Source of the DNA: an uncultured Oceanospirillaceae bacterium
GTDB taxonomy: Bacteria > Pseudomonadota > Gammaproteobacteria > Pseudomonadales > Balneatricaceae
Assembly (NCBI GenBank): GCA_946221045.1
Contig: CAMIIY010000151.1
Span: forward strand, 1-5,707
DNA: 5,707 nt
Direction of reading: 5' to 3'
A program made the position numbers and the translations under genes. Position 1 is the first letter of the stretch, and every line of letters starts with the position of its first letter. Of this stretch, positions 1-5,707 are shown in pieces. A model generated the notes under the pieces. It was not told where the DNA came from and ran no database searches. It saw only the letters and a list, made by a program, of their open reading frames with translations.

Positions 1-4
1 TAAG

Positions 5-37
5 AAACCCCAATCGCTGACGCGGTTGGGGTTTTTT
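5..37 (+). terminator. Intrinsic terminator of the gene upstream of the window
   Basis: A 13-pair stem (5-17 with 22-34, one T-G wobble at 14/25) closes on a TGAC loop and runs into a T-tract at 32-37. The core arms are ACCCCAA and TTGGGGT. The window opens with TAA at 1-3, which could be the stop codon of an upstream + strand gene, although its reading frame cannot be seen. The A-rich 5' flank means the hairpin could also act on leftward transcripts. Confidence 0.88.
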
Positions 38-172
38 AATGTTTGGCGGGATGATCTGCTGTTACTGCAAAGGGTCCACACCCCTCAAGGGGGTACCAAG
101 GTGTGACAAAGCCCTGTTCTGGAAGAACGGGCGTTGGACGCTGGAGCGTAGCGACGGCGCCCGGAGGGTCAG

Positions 173-248
173 ATACCCACAGGGCACGCCGAGCATCGCT
201 TCTGATCATTGTAGGTCATCGCCATACCCATAGGGCACCTAGAGCACC
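173..248 (+). repeat. Imperfect 25-base direct repeat within the candidate RNA
   Basis: Two copies, 173-197 and 224-248, agree at 20 of 25 positions. The shared pattern is ATACCCAYAGGGCAC, then GAGCA after three variable bases. The copies start 51 bases apart. Each has a CCC-AYA-GGG core able to form a three-pair hairpin, and each is preceded by GGTCA a few bases upstream. This suggests an internal duplication or a repeated binding module in the RNA. Confidence 0.6.
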
Positions 249-259
249 TAATGTTGAAG

Positions 260-292
260 AACCCCGGTACCCTAAGGTCCCGGGGTTTTTTA
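260..292 (+). terminator. Strong intrinsic terminator upstream of cysM
   Basis: Arms 260-271 and 276-287 pair over 12 positions with a single T/C mismatch (268/279) around a CTAA loop, followed by six T residues (286-291). The core is CCCCGG/CCGGGG. It would end a transcript covering 40-260. Because it lies about 140 bases before the cysM start, it could terminate an independent small RNA or serve as an attenuator. No competing antiterminator helix was clear. Confidence 0.88.
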
Positions 293-328
293 TTGGCTCT
301 GGTTGTCATCAACATGCAATCTATTCGC

Positions 329-357
329 TTGTTCTCGGATTGAACCCTCGCTAGAAT
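329..357 (+). promoter_or_regulatory. Probable sigma-70 promoter for cysM
   Basis: TTGTTC (329-334) and TAGAAT (352-357) are separated by exactly 17 bases, predicting a start near 364 and a leader of roughly 65 bases to the cysM ATG. The -10 matches the consensus at five of six positions; the -35 keeps the TTG core. The flanking stretch is AT-rich. A second -10-like element (TATAAC, 374-379) has no good -35 partner. Confidence 0.4.
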
Positions 358-417
358 CGCTCGTCTTATTTGTTATAACTAGAAAATTTGTTATTTCATT
401 TTGTTTTTAAGCCATTC

Positions 418-421
418 AGGA
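418..421 (+). promoter_or_regulatory. Ribosome-binding site deciding the cysM start
   Basis: AGGA sits nine bases before ATG 431 and directly abuts ATG 422 (sharing no usable spacing), so it favours the 431 start. No Shine-Dalgarno sequence precedes the upstream TTG at 401. Confidence 0.55.
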
Positions 422-430
422 ATGCACCTA

Positions 431-1330
431 ATGCGGGATCTGTTTCCAACTATCGAAGATTACATTGGTAAAACACCGCTTGTTCGTCTGCAGCGAATTG
501 GGCAGGGGCGGGGAAATGTGATCCTGTGTAAGCTTGAAGGAAACAACCCAGCCGGTTCAGTAAAGGACCGGCCTGCGCTAAGCATGATTCAGCGTGCTGA
601 GGCGCGTGGCCAGATTAAACCGGGGGATACCCTGATCGAAGCGACTTCCGGTAACACAGGTATCGCATTAGCGATGGCCGCTGCAATTAAAGGTTATCGG
701 ATGATTCTGATCATGCCGGATAATGGCAGTGCGGAGCGTAAAGCATCCATGACCGCCTATGGTGCGCAACTGATCACAGTGTCAAAAGAAGCCAGCATGG
801 AAGGGGCTCGTGACCTTGCATTGCAGATGCAGTCTGAAGGCAAGGGTATTGTGCTGGATCAGTTTTCCAATATGGATAATCCGAAGGCGCACTATCAGGG
901 CACAGGTCCTGAGATCTGGTCTCAGACCGAAGGGCAGATTACGCATTTTGTCAGCTCAATGGGCACGACAGGCACCATAATGGGAACATCCCGTTATCTG
1001 AAAGAGCAAAATCCTGAAGTGCAGATTATTGGTCTGCAACCTGCGGATGGCGCACAGATTCCGGGCATTCGCCGCTGGCCGCAAGAGTATCTGCCAAAAA
1101 TTTTTGATCGCACCCGTGTTGATGAAGTCCTGGATATCACGCAACAAGCGGCAGAGGACACCATGCGCTTATTGGCTCAGAAAGAGGGCATTTTTTGTGG
1201 TGTTTCTTCGGGAGGAGCCGTTGCTGGGGCGCTCAAGTTGGCAGAACAGGTCGAAAATGCCGTTATTGTGTGCATTATTTGTGACCGGGGTGATCGCTAT
1301 CTTTCAACGGGTGTGTTTGATGAAAAATAA
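431..1330 (+). CDS. cysM: Cysteine synthase B (O-acetylserine sulfhydrylase B)
   Basis: A cytosolic PLP enzyme that converts O-acetylserine plus sulfide to cysteine; CysM-type enzymes also accept thiosulfate, giving S-sulfocysteine. The 299-residue protein shows the fold-type II pattern in order: NNPAGSVKDR with the PLP-binding lysine at about K45, the substrate loop SGNTG at 73-77, the phosphate-binding GTTGT at 178-182, and GVSSGG at 257-262. The stretch PDNGSAERKASM after the substrate loop and the C-terminal CDRGDRYLSTGVF are CysM rather than CysK in character. ATG 431 was chosen because AGGA at 418-421 lies nine bases upstream and the protein then begins just before the conserved PTIEDYIGKTPLVRL. 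An in-frame TTG at 401 and ATG at 422 are alternatives, but the latter sits almost on the AGGA. The gene has its own probable promoter and terminator, so it is likely monocistronic. No defect is seen. Confidence 0.95.
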   Translation: MRDLFPTIEDYIGKTPLVRLQRIGQGRGNVILCKLEGNNPAGSVKDRPALSMIQRAEARGQIKPGDTLIEATSGNTGIALAMAAAIKGYRMILIMPDNGSAERKASMTAYGAQLITVSKEASMEGARDLALQMQSEGKGIVLDQFSNMDNPKAHYQGTGPEIWSQTEGQITHFVSSMGTTGTIMGTSRYLKEQNPEVQIIGLQPADGAQIPGIRRWPQEYLPKIFDRTRVDEVLDITQQAAEDTMRLLAQKEGIFCGVSSGGAVAGALKLAEQVENAVIVCIICDRGDRYLSTGVFDEK

Positions 1331-1335
1331 AATCG

Positions 1336-1364
1336 AGGACCTCTGTTGAGGTCCTTTGTTTTTT
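1336..1364 (+). terminator. Intrinsic terminator after cysM
   Basis: A perfect eight-pair stem, AGGACCTC (1336-1343) with GAGGTCCT (1348-1355), closes on a TGTT loop and is followed by a T-rich tract with one G (1355-1364). It lies six bases past the cysM stop and separates cysM from relA transcriptionally. Confidence 0.92.
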
Positions 1365-1366
1365 CA

Positions 1367-1405
1367 GTGTGCAAAATTTAAGGCACACAGGGACGGCTTG
1401 CCGTC
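1367..1405. repeat. Two adjacent inverted repeats upstream of relA
   Basis: GTGTGC (1367-1372) and GCACAC (1383-1388) flank the AT-rich spacer AAAATTTAAG. Four bases later GACGGC (1392-1397) and GCCGTC (1400-1405) form a near-continuous 14-base palindrome. They lie between the cysM terminator and relA. The first has the shape of a protein operator (six-base arms, ten-base AT spacer); the second could fold as a GACGG-CTTG-CCGTC hairpin. A -10-like TATACT follows at 1407-1412 without a convincing -35. The rest of the spacer to 1543 is AT-rich and holds no recognisable gene; another weak promoter candidate there is TTGCAT (1478-1483) with AATACA (1500-1505). Confidence 0.4.
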
Positions 1406-1527
1406 TTATACTTACGCACGCAGATATACATGCAAGGGTTGAATATTTTCTATCCATCTCCACTTAGGGCATAGGCATTGCATGGAACAAAATAATAAAA
1501 ATACAGTCTGACGCTGTCGTTATGAAA

Positions 1528-1533
1528 AGGTGG
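1528..1533 (+). promoter_or_regulatory. Ribosome-binding site for the GTG start of relA
   Basis: AGGTGG lies ten bases before GTG 1544. There is no better ATG nearby in frame, and the resulting N-terminus MVKVREEQPV matches what is usual for gammaproteobacterial RelA, so the site supports the non-ATG start. Confidence 0.65.
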
Positions 1534-1543
1534 TTTTAGATAC

Positions 1544-3805
1544 GTGGTAAAAGTTCGGGAAGAGCAGCCAGTCAGAGAAGATGGGTCTGTCGATCTTGAT
1601 TTGTGGTTAGAACATCTGGAATCTCTGACGCAAATTGATGATTTAGCGCTAGTACGCAAAGCATGTGAAGTCGCTAAACATGCCCATGATCGTGTTTCTG
1701 CAGCAGAGGATATCTGGGCCGAGAATACCATTGGTAGCTTTCGGACCGGGCTTGAAATGGCGCAGATTCTGGCTGATTTACAGCAGGATCAGGATGCGCT
1801 GATAGCCGGTATTCTCTATCGCAGTGTGCGGGAGAAAAAACTCGCTATTGAACGTGTCAGAAAACTGTTCGGCAAAAATGTTGTGCAGCTGATCATGGGC
1901 GTTCTGCAAATGGCCGCCATCGGTAGTCGCAAAAACCCCCGTATTGATGAAAGTGTACTGGGCAGTGATACCACTCAGATGGACAACATCCGTAAAATGT
2001 TGGTCGCGATGATCGACGATGTCCGTGTAGCACTGATCAAAATTGCTGAACGTACCTGTGCAATTCGAGGGGTCAAAGAGGGCACCCGTAAAAAGCGTTA
2101 CGTTGTCGCCCGAGAAGTCTTCGAAATCTATGCGCCATTGGCGCACCGCCTGGGTATTGGACATCTCAAATGGGAGCTTGAAGATCTCTCCTTCCGTTAC
2201 CTCAAGCCTAATGATTACAAGCATATTGCTAAGTTGCTGGATGAAAAGCGCCTGGATCGTCAGGACTACATTGATCGTGTAGTTCATCTGCTGCAGTCAG
2301 AGCTGGACAAGGCAGGTATTGCCGGTGAAGTAAACGGCCGGGCAAAACACATCTACAGTATCTGGCGCAAAATGCAGCGCAAGAATATCGATTTTAATCA
2401 GGTATACGATGTTCGTGCGGTACGTATTCTGGTGCCAGAGAGCCGGGATTGTTATGCCGTGCTGGGTATTGTGCATGGTTTGTGGCGCAACATTCCGCAT
2501 GAATTCGATGATTATGTCGCCTCGCCTAAACCGAATGGCTATCGTTCGTTACATACGGCTGTATTTGGCCCTGAAGGGCGTGTTTTAGAGATACAGATTC
2601 GTACCTTTACCATGCATGAAGAGGCTGAACTGGGGGTTTGTGCGCATCACCTGTATAAGGGGACTGATCTCAAGTCTGGCAGTGCAGCCTATGAGGATAA
2701 GATCGCCTGGTTGCGTCAGGTGCTTGAGTGGCATGATGATCTGGGTGAAAGCGAAGCCTTTGGCGATATGCTGCGTGGGGATGTGGTGGAGGATCGCTTG
2801 TATGTCTTCACCCCGGATGGTCATGTTATTGATATGCCCAGTGGATCTACCCCGGTCGATTTTGCCTACCGGGTGCATACCGAAATCGGCCATCGCTGCC
2901 GTGGTGCAAAAGTAAATGGCCGGATTGTGCCATTGAATCGCCGTTTGCACACCGGTGATCAGGTTGAGGTTCTCACAGGAAATGAAGAGAAACCTCGTCG
3001 TGACTGGTTGAATGCCAACCTTGGTTTTGTGAATACCTCCCGTGCCCGGGCGAAGGTGGCCCACTGGTTCAAATTACAGGCAAAAGAGCAAAATGCCGAT
3101 GCTGGCCGGCATATGGTGACCAAAGAATTCAAGCGCCTGGCCATTGATCATGAAGGCTTGGATCTGCGCCAGATCTGCGGCGTTGTGAACTACAAAACGG
3201 TTGAGGATATGTATGCCGCCCTGGGGGCGGGGGATTTGCGTTTATCTCAGATCATCAATGCAGCGCAACGGCAAGTGGTTCAGGAGCCTGCTGATACGCA
3301 AATGGATCTGGCACTGCAAAGCAGCAGTACTGAACGCAAGCCTGAGGGGATTCGCATTCGCGGTGTTGGCCATCTGATGACCACACTGGCTAACTGTTGT
3401 AAACCGGTGATTGGTGATCCCATTTCAGGTTACATCACCCAGGGGCGGGGAGTATCTGTCCACCGCGAAGATTGCTTGAACCTGATTCAGCTACAGGAGC
3501 GTGAACCGGAACGGATTGTTGAAGTTGACTGGGGTGAAGAAGGCGAAGCAACCTATCCGGTTGATATCTACATTGAAGCATTTGACCGTGCAGGACTGCT
3601 TAGGGATGTCATGCTGGTATTGGCGAGTGAGAATCTGAATATCATTGCGGCCAATACACTGTCGGACAAACGTGAAAATATGGCGCGGCTGACGCTGACT
3701 GTTGAAATCTCCGGGCTCGAAATGCTCGGTAAGATCATGGACCGTATTAATCAGATTCCAAATGTGATGGAAGTGCACCGTCAGCGTAGTGGTATTGCGC
3801 TATGA
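1544..3805 (+). CDS. relA: GTP pyrophosphokinase RelA, (p)ppGpp synthetase I
   Basis: Ribosome-associated enzyme that transfers pyrophosphate from ATP to GTP or GDP to make (p)ppGpp when uncharged tRNA occupies the A site. At 753 residues it is full length (E. coli RelA has 744). Domains in order: a degenerate hydrolase domain (about 25-175) where the catalytic His-Asp pair of SpoT is replaced (GILYRSVREKK at 89-99), implying no hydrolysis; the synthetase domain (about 235-370) with GRAKHIYSIWRKM at 265-277, EFDD at 320-323, and EIQIRT at 349-354; TGS (about 418-479); a helical linker; the conserved-cysteine/zinc-finger region with C618, C619, H640 and C644; and a C-terminal ACT domain (about 670-745). 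The EFDD is the acidic ExDD motif typical of monofunctional RelA, in contrast to RxKD of bifunctional Rel/SpoT. Start is GTG. The stop overlaps the mazG start. No frameshift or missing key residue is visible. Confidence 0.97.
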   Translation: MVKVREEQPVREDGSVDLDLWLEHLESLTQIDDLALVRKACEVAKHAHDRVSAAEDIWAENTIGSFRTGLEMAQILADLQQDQDALIAGILYRSVREKKLAIERVRKLFGKNVVQLIMGVLQMAAIGSRKNPRIDESVLGSDTTQMDNIRKMLVAMIDDVRVALIKIAERTCAIRGVKEGTRKKRYVVAREVFEIYAPLAHRLGIGHLKWELEDLSFRYLKPNDYKHIAKLLDEKRLDRQDYIDRVVHLLQSELDKAGIAGEVNGRAKHIYSIWRKMQRKNIDFNQVYDVRAVRILVPESRDCYAVLGIVHGLWRNIPHEFDDYVASPKPNGYRSLHTAVFGPEGRVLEIQIRTFTMHEEAELGVCAHHLYKGTDLKSGSAAYEDKIAWLRQVLEWHDDLGESEAFGDMLRGDVVEDRLYVFTPDGHVIDMPSGSTPVDFAYRVHTEIGHRCRGAKVNGRIVPLNRRLHTGDQVEVLTGNEEKPRRDWLNANLGFVNTSRARAKVAHWFKLQAKEQNADAGRHMVTKEFKRLAIDHEGLDLRQICGVVNYKTVEDMYAALGAGDLRLSQIINAAQRQVVQEPADTQMDLALQSSSTERKPEGIRIRGVGHLMTTLANCCKPVIGDPISGYITQGRGVSVHREDCLNLIQLQEREPERIVEVDWGEEGEATYPVDIYIEAFDRAGLLRDVMLVLASENLNIIAANTLSDKRENMARLTLTVEISGLEMLGKIMDRINQIPNVMEVHRQRSGIAL

Positions 3806-4641
3806 GCAGCTCCCAGCCCTCTGATAAAACACCGATTGACCGTTTATTAACATTGATGGCGCGTTTACGGGAGCCTGATACCGGTTGCCCGTGGGATCTT
3901 AAACAGGACTTTGCCAGCATCGTACCGCATACCCTTGAAGAAGCGTATGAAGTCGCTGATGCCATCGATCAGAAAGACTGGGCGCATGTTAAGGATGAAC
4001 TCGGAGATCTGCTGTTTCAGGTAATCTTCTATGCTCGCCTTGGTGAGGAGTCGGGCCATTTTAATTTCAACGAGATTGTTGGCAACCTGCTGGAAAAGTT
4101 GCTGCGTAGGCACCCTCATGTCTTTCCGGATGGTACTCTGGAGTCCCGGCGTGATCCTTCTGTAGCACCGGATGAAGCCGAGATTGCCCGTCGCTGGGAA
4201 GAAATCAAAGCGTTTGAAAAGCAGCTCAGACCGGAAACATCTTACTCCCATATGCTGGACGCTGTGCCCAATCGTTTACCCGCGCTGAACCGCGCCTATA
4301 AGCTGCAAAAACAGGCGTCTACTGCTGGTTTTGACTGGGATGAGGTCCCTCAGGTACTTGATCAGATAGAAGAAGAGCTGCAGGAAGTGCGAGAAGCCCT
4401 TGCATCGGGTGATCAACAGGCGGTTGCCGAAGAGATGGGCGACCTGCTCTTTGCTCAGGTCAACCTGGCGCGAAAATTAGGTGTGAATCCGGAAATGGCA
4501 GTTCGGGCAACCAATGCTAAATTCATCAGACGCTTTAATTACATAGAAGATCAGGTGAAGGACACAGGGCAACCCTGGTCGTCTTTTTCGCTTGCTCAGC
4601 TTGATCATTGGTGGCGAGAGGCGAAGCAGAAAGGCCTCTAA
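3802..4641 (+). CDS. mazG: Nucleoside triphosphate pyrophosphohydrolase MazG
   Basis: Cytosolic all-alpha NTP pyrophosphohydrolase that cleaves (d)NTPs to the monophosphate and pyrophosphate, using Mg2+ held by Glu/Asp clusters. The 279-residue protein has the two tandem MazG domains of the long form (E. coli MazG is 263). The N-terminal domain shows GCPWDLKQ at 28-35, EEAYEVAD at 46-53 and DELGDLLFQ at 65-73. The C-terminal domain, which carries activity in E. coli, shows KLQKQAS at 167-173, EEELQEV at 190-196 and EEMGDLLF at 210-217. All metal-ligand acids are present in both halves. Its ATG overlaps the relA stop as ATGA, so translation is probably coupled. In E. coli, MazG is reported to lower ppGpp, which fits this pairing. 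There is no mazEF pair between the genes. The short N-terminal lead (MSSSQPSDKT) is variable in the family. Confidence 0.96.
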   Translation: MSSSQPSDKTPIDRLLTLMARLREPDTGCPWDLKQDFASIVPHTLEEAYEVADAIDQKDWAHVKDELGDLLFQVIFYARLGEESGHFNFNEIVGNLLEKLLRRHPHVFPDGTLESRRDPSVAPDEAEIARRWEEIKAFEKQLRPETSYSHMLDAVPNRLPALNRAYKLQKQASTAGFDWDEVPQVLDQIEEELQEVREALASGDQQAVAEEMGDLLFAQVNLARKLGVNPEMAVRATNAKFIRRFNYIEDQVKDTGQPWSSFSLAQLDHWWREAKQKGL

Positions 4642-4668
4642 TTAAAAAGTAGTAGTTCTTCTTAATTA
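4639..4668 (+). terminator. Weak AT-rich hairpin at the mazG stop, possible terminator
   Basis: TAATTAA (4639-4645) pairs with TTAATTA (4662-4668); one A/C mismatch follows, then AAG pairs with CTT around an eight-base loop. It begins on the mazG stop codon. There is no T-tract after it (ATATTCC follows), so it is a poor classical terminator and may instead protect the 3' end or do nothing. Confidence 0.3.
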
Positions 4669-4678
4669 TATTCCTGTA

Positions 4679-4744
4679 GCATCAAATGCAACTGATGCGT
4701 CTATGACTGCCCGCAAGGGTGCTTTAATCATTTCACCCCCGCAG
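4679..4744. repeat. Inverted repeats in the mazG-ppc spacer
   Basis: GCATCA (4679-4684) and TGATGC (4693-4698) are separated by eight bases. Downstream, GGGTG (4717-4721) pairs with CACCC (4734-4738), and CTGC (4707-4710) with GCAG (4741-4744) could extend that stem across an internal loop. The first could be an operator or a hairpin; the second is a possible structured leader or weak terminator. Between here and the ppc start is a T-rich run (4765-4779) followed by the ribosome-binding site. No small gene is visible in 4642-4806, and no confident promoter could be picked, although TTCACA (4753-4758) with TATTTC (4775-4780) is one weak option. Confidence 0.35.
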
Positions 4745-4795
4745 CAGCCTGATTCACAGACGGATTTTTATTTTTATTTCTGCCGTGCCTTCCAC

Positions 4796-4801
4796 AGGGA
4801 G
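4796..4801 (+). promoter_or_regulatory. Ribosome-binding site of ppc
   Basis: AGGGAG lies five bases before ATG 4807 in an A-rich context. It fixes the start of the open reading frame that leaves the window. Confidence 0.7.
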
Positions 4802-4806
4802 AAAAC

Positions 4807-5707
4807 ATGACCAATCTGCATGAAGCGCTACGTGATGATGTACGTATGTTGGGTAGCAGCCTTGGGAATACCATCCGGGCACAGTTGGGTGATGCATTTC
4901 TGGATCGGATAGAGCATGTTCGTCAGCTTGCAAAAGCGGGCCGCAGTGCTGAACAGGCTGAACATGCGGAGCTACTGGACGCTTTGCATGCATTAAGTGA
5001 AGACGATGTCCTGCCTTTGGCCAGAGCGTTTAATCAGTTTCTTAATCTGGCCAATATCGCTGAAGAGCACCACCGGGTGAGAATCCGCGATGAAGAGGGT
5101 GAGCTTTGTGCGCCTGATACGCTGTGTGGATTGTTTGCGCAACTGCGTAAGAAAGGCTTTCCGCCGGAGCAGATAACCCGTGCAGTCGGGCAGATGAGAA
5201 TTGATCTGGTACTGACGGCGCATCCGACCGAAGTTAATCGCCGCACCCTGATTCAGAAATATGACGACGTTGCTCTATGCCTCAAAAATCTCGACCGGGG
5301 TGATAGTGGTGCTCAGCAGCGACTGGATGAATTGATCTGTCAGATCTGGTACACCGATGAAATCCGTAAGCAGCGTCCCACGCCGGTAGATGAAGCTAAA
5401 TGGGGTTTCGCGGTTATCGAAAACTCGTTATGGCAGGCAGTTCCGCAGTTCCTGCGGCGGCTGGATGAGCAACTGCTTGAAGCCCTGGGTGAAGGACTGC
5501 CTCTGGATTGCTCACCGGTCAGGTTTGCTTCCTGGATGGGCGGTGATCGGGATGGTAATCCGAATGTAGCTGCAAAGGTGACCGAGGAGGTGCTGCTGCT
5601 GGCACGCTGGATGGCCGCTGACCTGTATTTTTCCGATATTGATGCTTTGCGTGCCGAGCTATCTATGCAGCCGGCCATTACCGAATTAGTGGAACGCAGT
5701 GGTCATA
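4807..5707 (+). CDS. ppc: Phosphoenolpyruvate carboxylase, 5' part (cut by window edge)
   Basis: Cytosolic enzyme that adds bicarbonate to phosphoenolpyruvate to make oxaloacetate, refilling the TCA cycle. The frame is open from ATG 4807 to the right edge, giving the first 300 residues of a protein that is usually about 880. Visible hallmarks are VLTAHPTE, with the catalytic histidine at about H139 (H138 in E. coli), and the FASWMGGDRDGNPNV block at about 240-254, which is a PEPC signature. The N-terminus (MTNLHEALRDDVRMLG) and the DTLCGLFAQLRKKG stretch also match the bacterial family. The second active-site block with the catalytic lysine/arginine and the C-terminal allosteric aspartate site lie outside the window. 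Spacing of 165 bases from mazG and its own strong ribosome-binding site suggest a separate transcription unit. No break in the frame is seen. Confidence 0.96.
   Translation, partial: MTNLHEALRDDVRMLGSSLGNTIRAQLGDAFLDRIEHVRQLAKAGRSAEQAEHAELLDALHALSEDDVLPLARAFNQFLNLANIAEEHHRVRIRDEEGELCAPDTLCGLFAQLRKKGFPPEQITRAVGQMRIDLVLTAHPTEVNRRTLIQKYDDVALCLKNLDRGDSGAQQRLDELICQIWYTDEIRKQRPTPVDEAKWGFAVIENSLWQAVPQFLRRLDEQLLEALGEGLPLDCSPVRFASWMGGDRDGNPNVAAKVTEEVLLLARWMAADLYFSDIDALRAELSMQPAITELVERSGH

Larger units (their letters stand above)
40..292 (+). ncRNA. Candidate structured small RNA or cysM leader, ending in a terminator
   Basis: No convincing protein gene lies here; the two open frames overlap each other, lack ribosome-binding sites and have low-complexity Arg/Pro-rich translations. 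The DNA is full of short self-complementary segments and ends in a strong intrinsic terminator (260-292). Visible hairpins are: CACACC (77-82) with GGTGTG (100-105), enclosing CCCC/GGGG; a 7-pair stem (113-119 with 125-131) with loop TGGAA; ACGC-TGGA-GCGT (138-149); CCC-GGA-GGG (160-168); and CCC-AYA-GGG twice (176-184, 227-235). Further GGA triplets lie at 49-51 and 136-138. GGA presented in hairpin loops is the known recognition pattern of CsrA/RsmA proteins, so a Csr/Rsm-sponge role is one reading. Against it, no GacA box (TGTAAG-N-CTTACA type) is visible, no good promoter is evident, and GGA is absent from the 3' half. A terminated leader of cysM is the alternative. I do not recognise a 6S, tmRNA or RNase P signature. 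The 5' end is undefined. Confidence 0.45.

Noticed and set aside
1..60. GacA box or strong promoter for the candidate RNA
   Set aside because: No TGTAAG/CTTACA-type palindrome and no well-spaced -35/-10 pair was found; TTGGCG (43-48) with TGCAAA (66-71) is too weak to call.
40..260. Known housekeeping RNA (6S, tmRNA, RNase P) in the structured block
   Set aside because: None of their signature segments could be recognised, and no 3' CCA-type or tRNA-like end is present.
39..354. Two overlapping open frames (64 and 83 codons) on the + strand
   Set aside because: They overlap each other in different frames, have no ribosome-binding site, have unremarkable Arg/Pro-rich translations, and lie in hairpin-rich DNA; the second runs through the terminator at 260-292.
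401..430. Longer cysM start at TTG 401 or ATG 422
   Set aside because: The extra residues (MFLSHSGMHL) are not family-like, and the only Shine-Dalgarno sequence is properly spaced for ATG 431.
1778..2287. 169-codon open frame on the - strand inside relA
   Set aside because: It is fully covered by the conserved RelA coding frame, shows no recognisable motif and is best read as a shadow frame.
2585..3064. 159-codon open frame on the - strand inside relA
   Set aside because: It lies over the end of the RelA synthetase domain and the TGS domain, where the + strand frame is clearly real; no motif is visible in the antisense product.
3865..4251. 128-codon open frame on the - strand inside mazG
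   Set aside because: It is antisense to the conserved N-terminal MazG domain and has no supporting features.
5340..5678. 112-codon open frame on the - strand inside ppc
   Set aside because: The Ser/Arg-rich translation is typical of the reverse of GC-rich coding sequence, and the + strand carries clear PEP carboxylase motifs.

Overview
The window looks like core chromosome of a gammaproteobacterium. It carries, all on the + strand, cysM, relA, mazG and the 5' third of ppc. A cysM gene close to relA-mazG resembles the Pseudomonas/Oceanospirillales arrangement, and the RelA N-terminus (MVKVRE) is of the Pseudomonas-like type. A marine oceanospirillalean-like organism is my best guess, but this rests on gene order and protein flavour only. 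No mobile element, CRISPR array, tRNA or rRNA was seen.

Layout. Positions 1-37 hold an intrinsic terminator, presumably for a gene left of the window; the first three bases, TAA, may be its stop codon. Positions 40-292 hold no convincing protein gene but are rich in hairpins and end in a strong intrinsic terminator. This stretch is the main unexplained element: either a small RNA (several GGA motifs sit in hairpin loops, as in CsrA/RsmA-sequestering RNAs) or a long leader upstream of cysM. A probable promoter at 329-357 precedes cysM (431-1330), which has its own terminator at 1336-1364. A 213-base gap with two inverted repeats leads to relA (1544-3805, GTG start). mazG (3802-4641) overlaps relA by four bases (ATGA) and is probably translationally coupled to it. 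A 165-base spacer with several inverted repeats separates mazG from ppc (4807 to beyond the right edge).

How the genes relate. relA makes (p)ppGpp at starved ribosomes. MazG hydrolyses nucleoside triphosphates and in E. coli is reported to lower ppGpp levels, so the overlapping pair fits a nucleotide/stringent-response operon. Unlike E. coli, no mazEF toxin-antitoxin pair lies between them, and unlike E. coli and Pseudomonas, no rlmD lies just before relA. cysM (cysteine synthesis) and ppc (oxaloacetate replenishment) are metabolic neighbours that appear to be separate transcription units.
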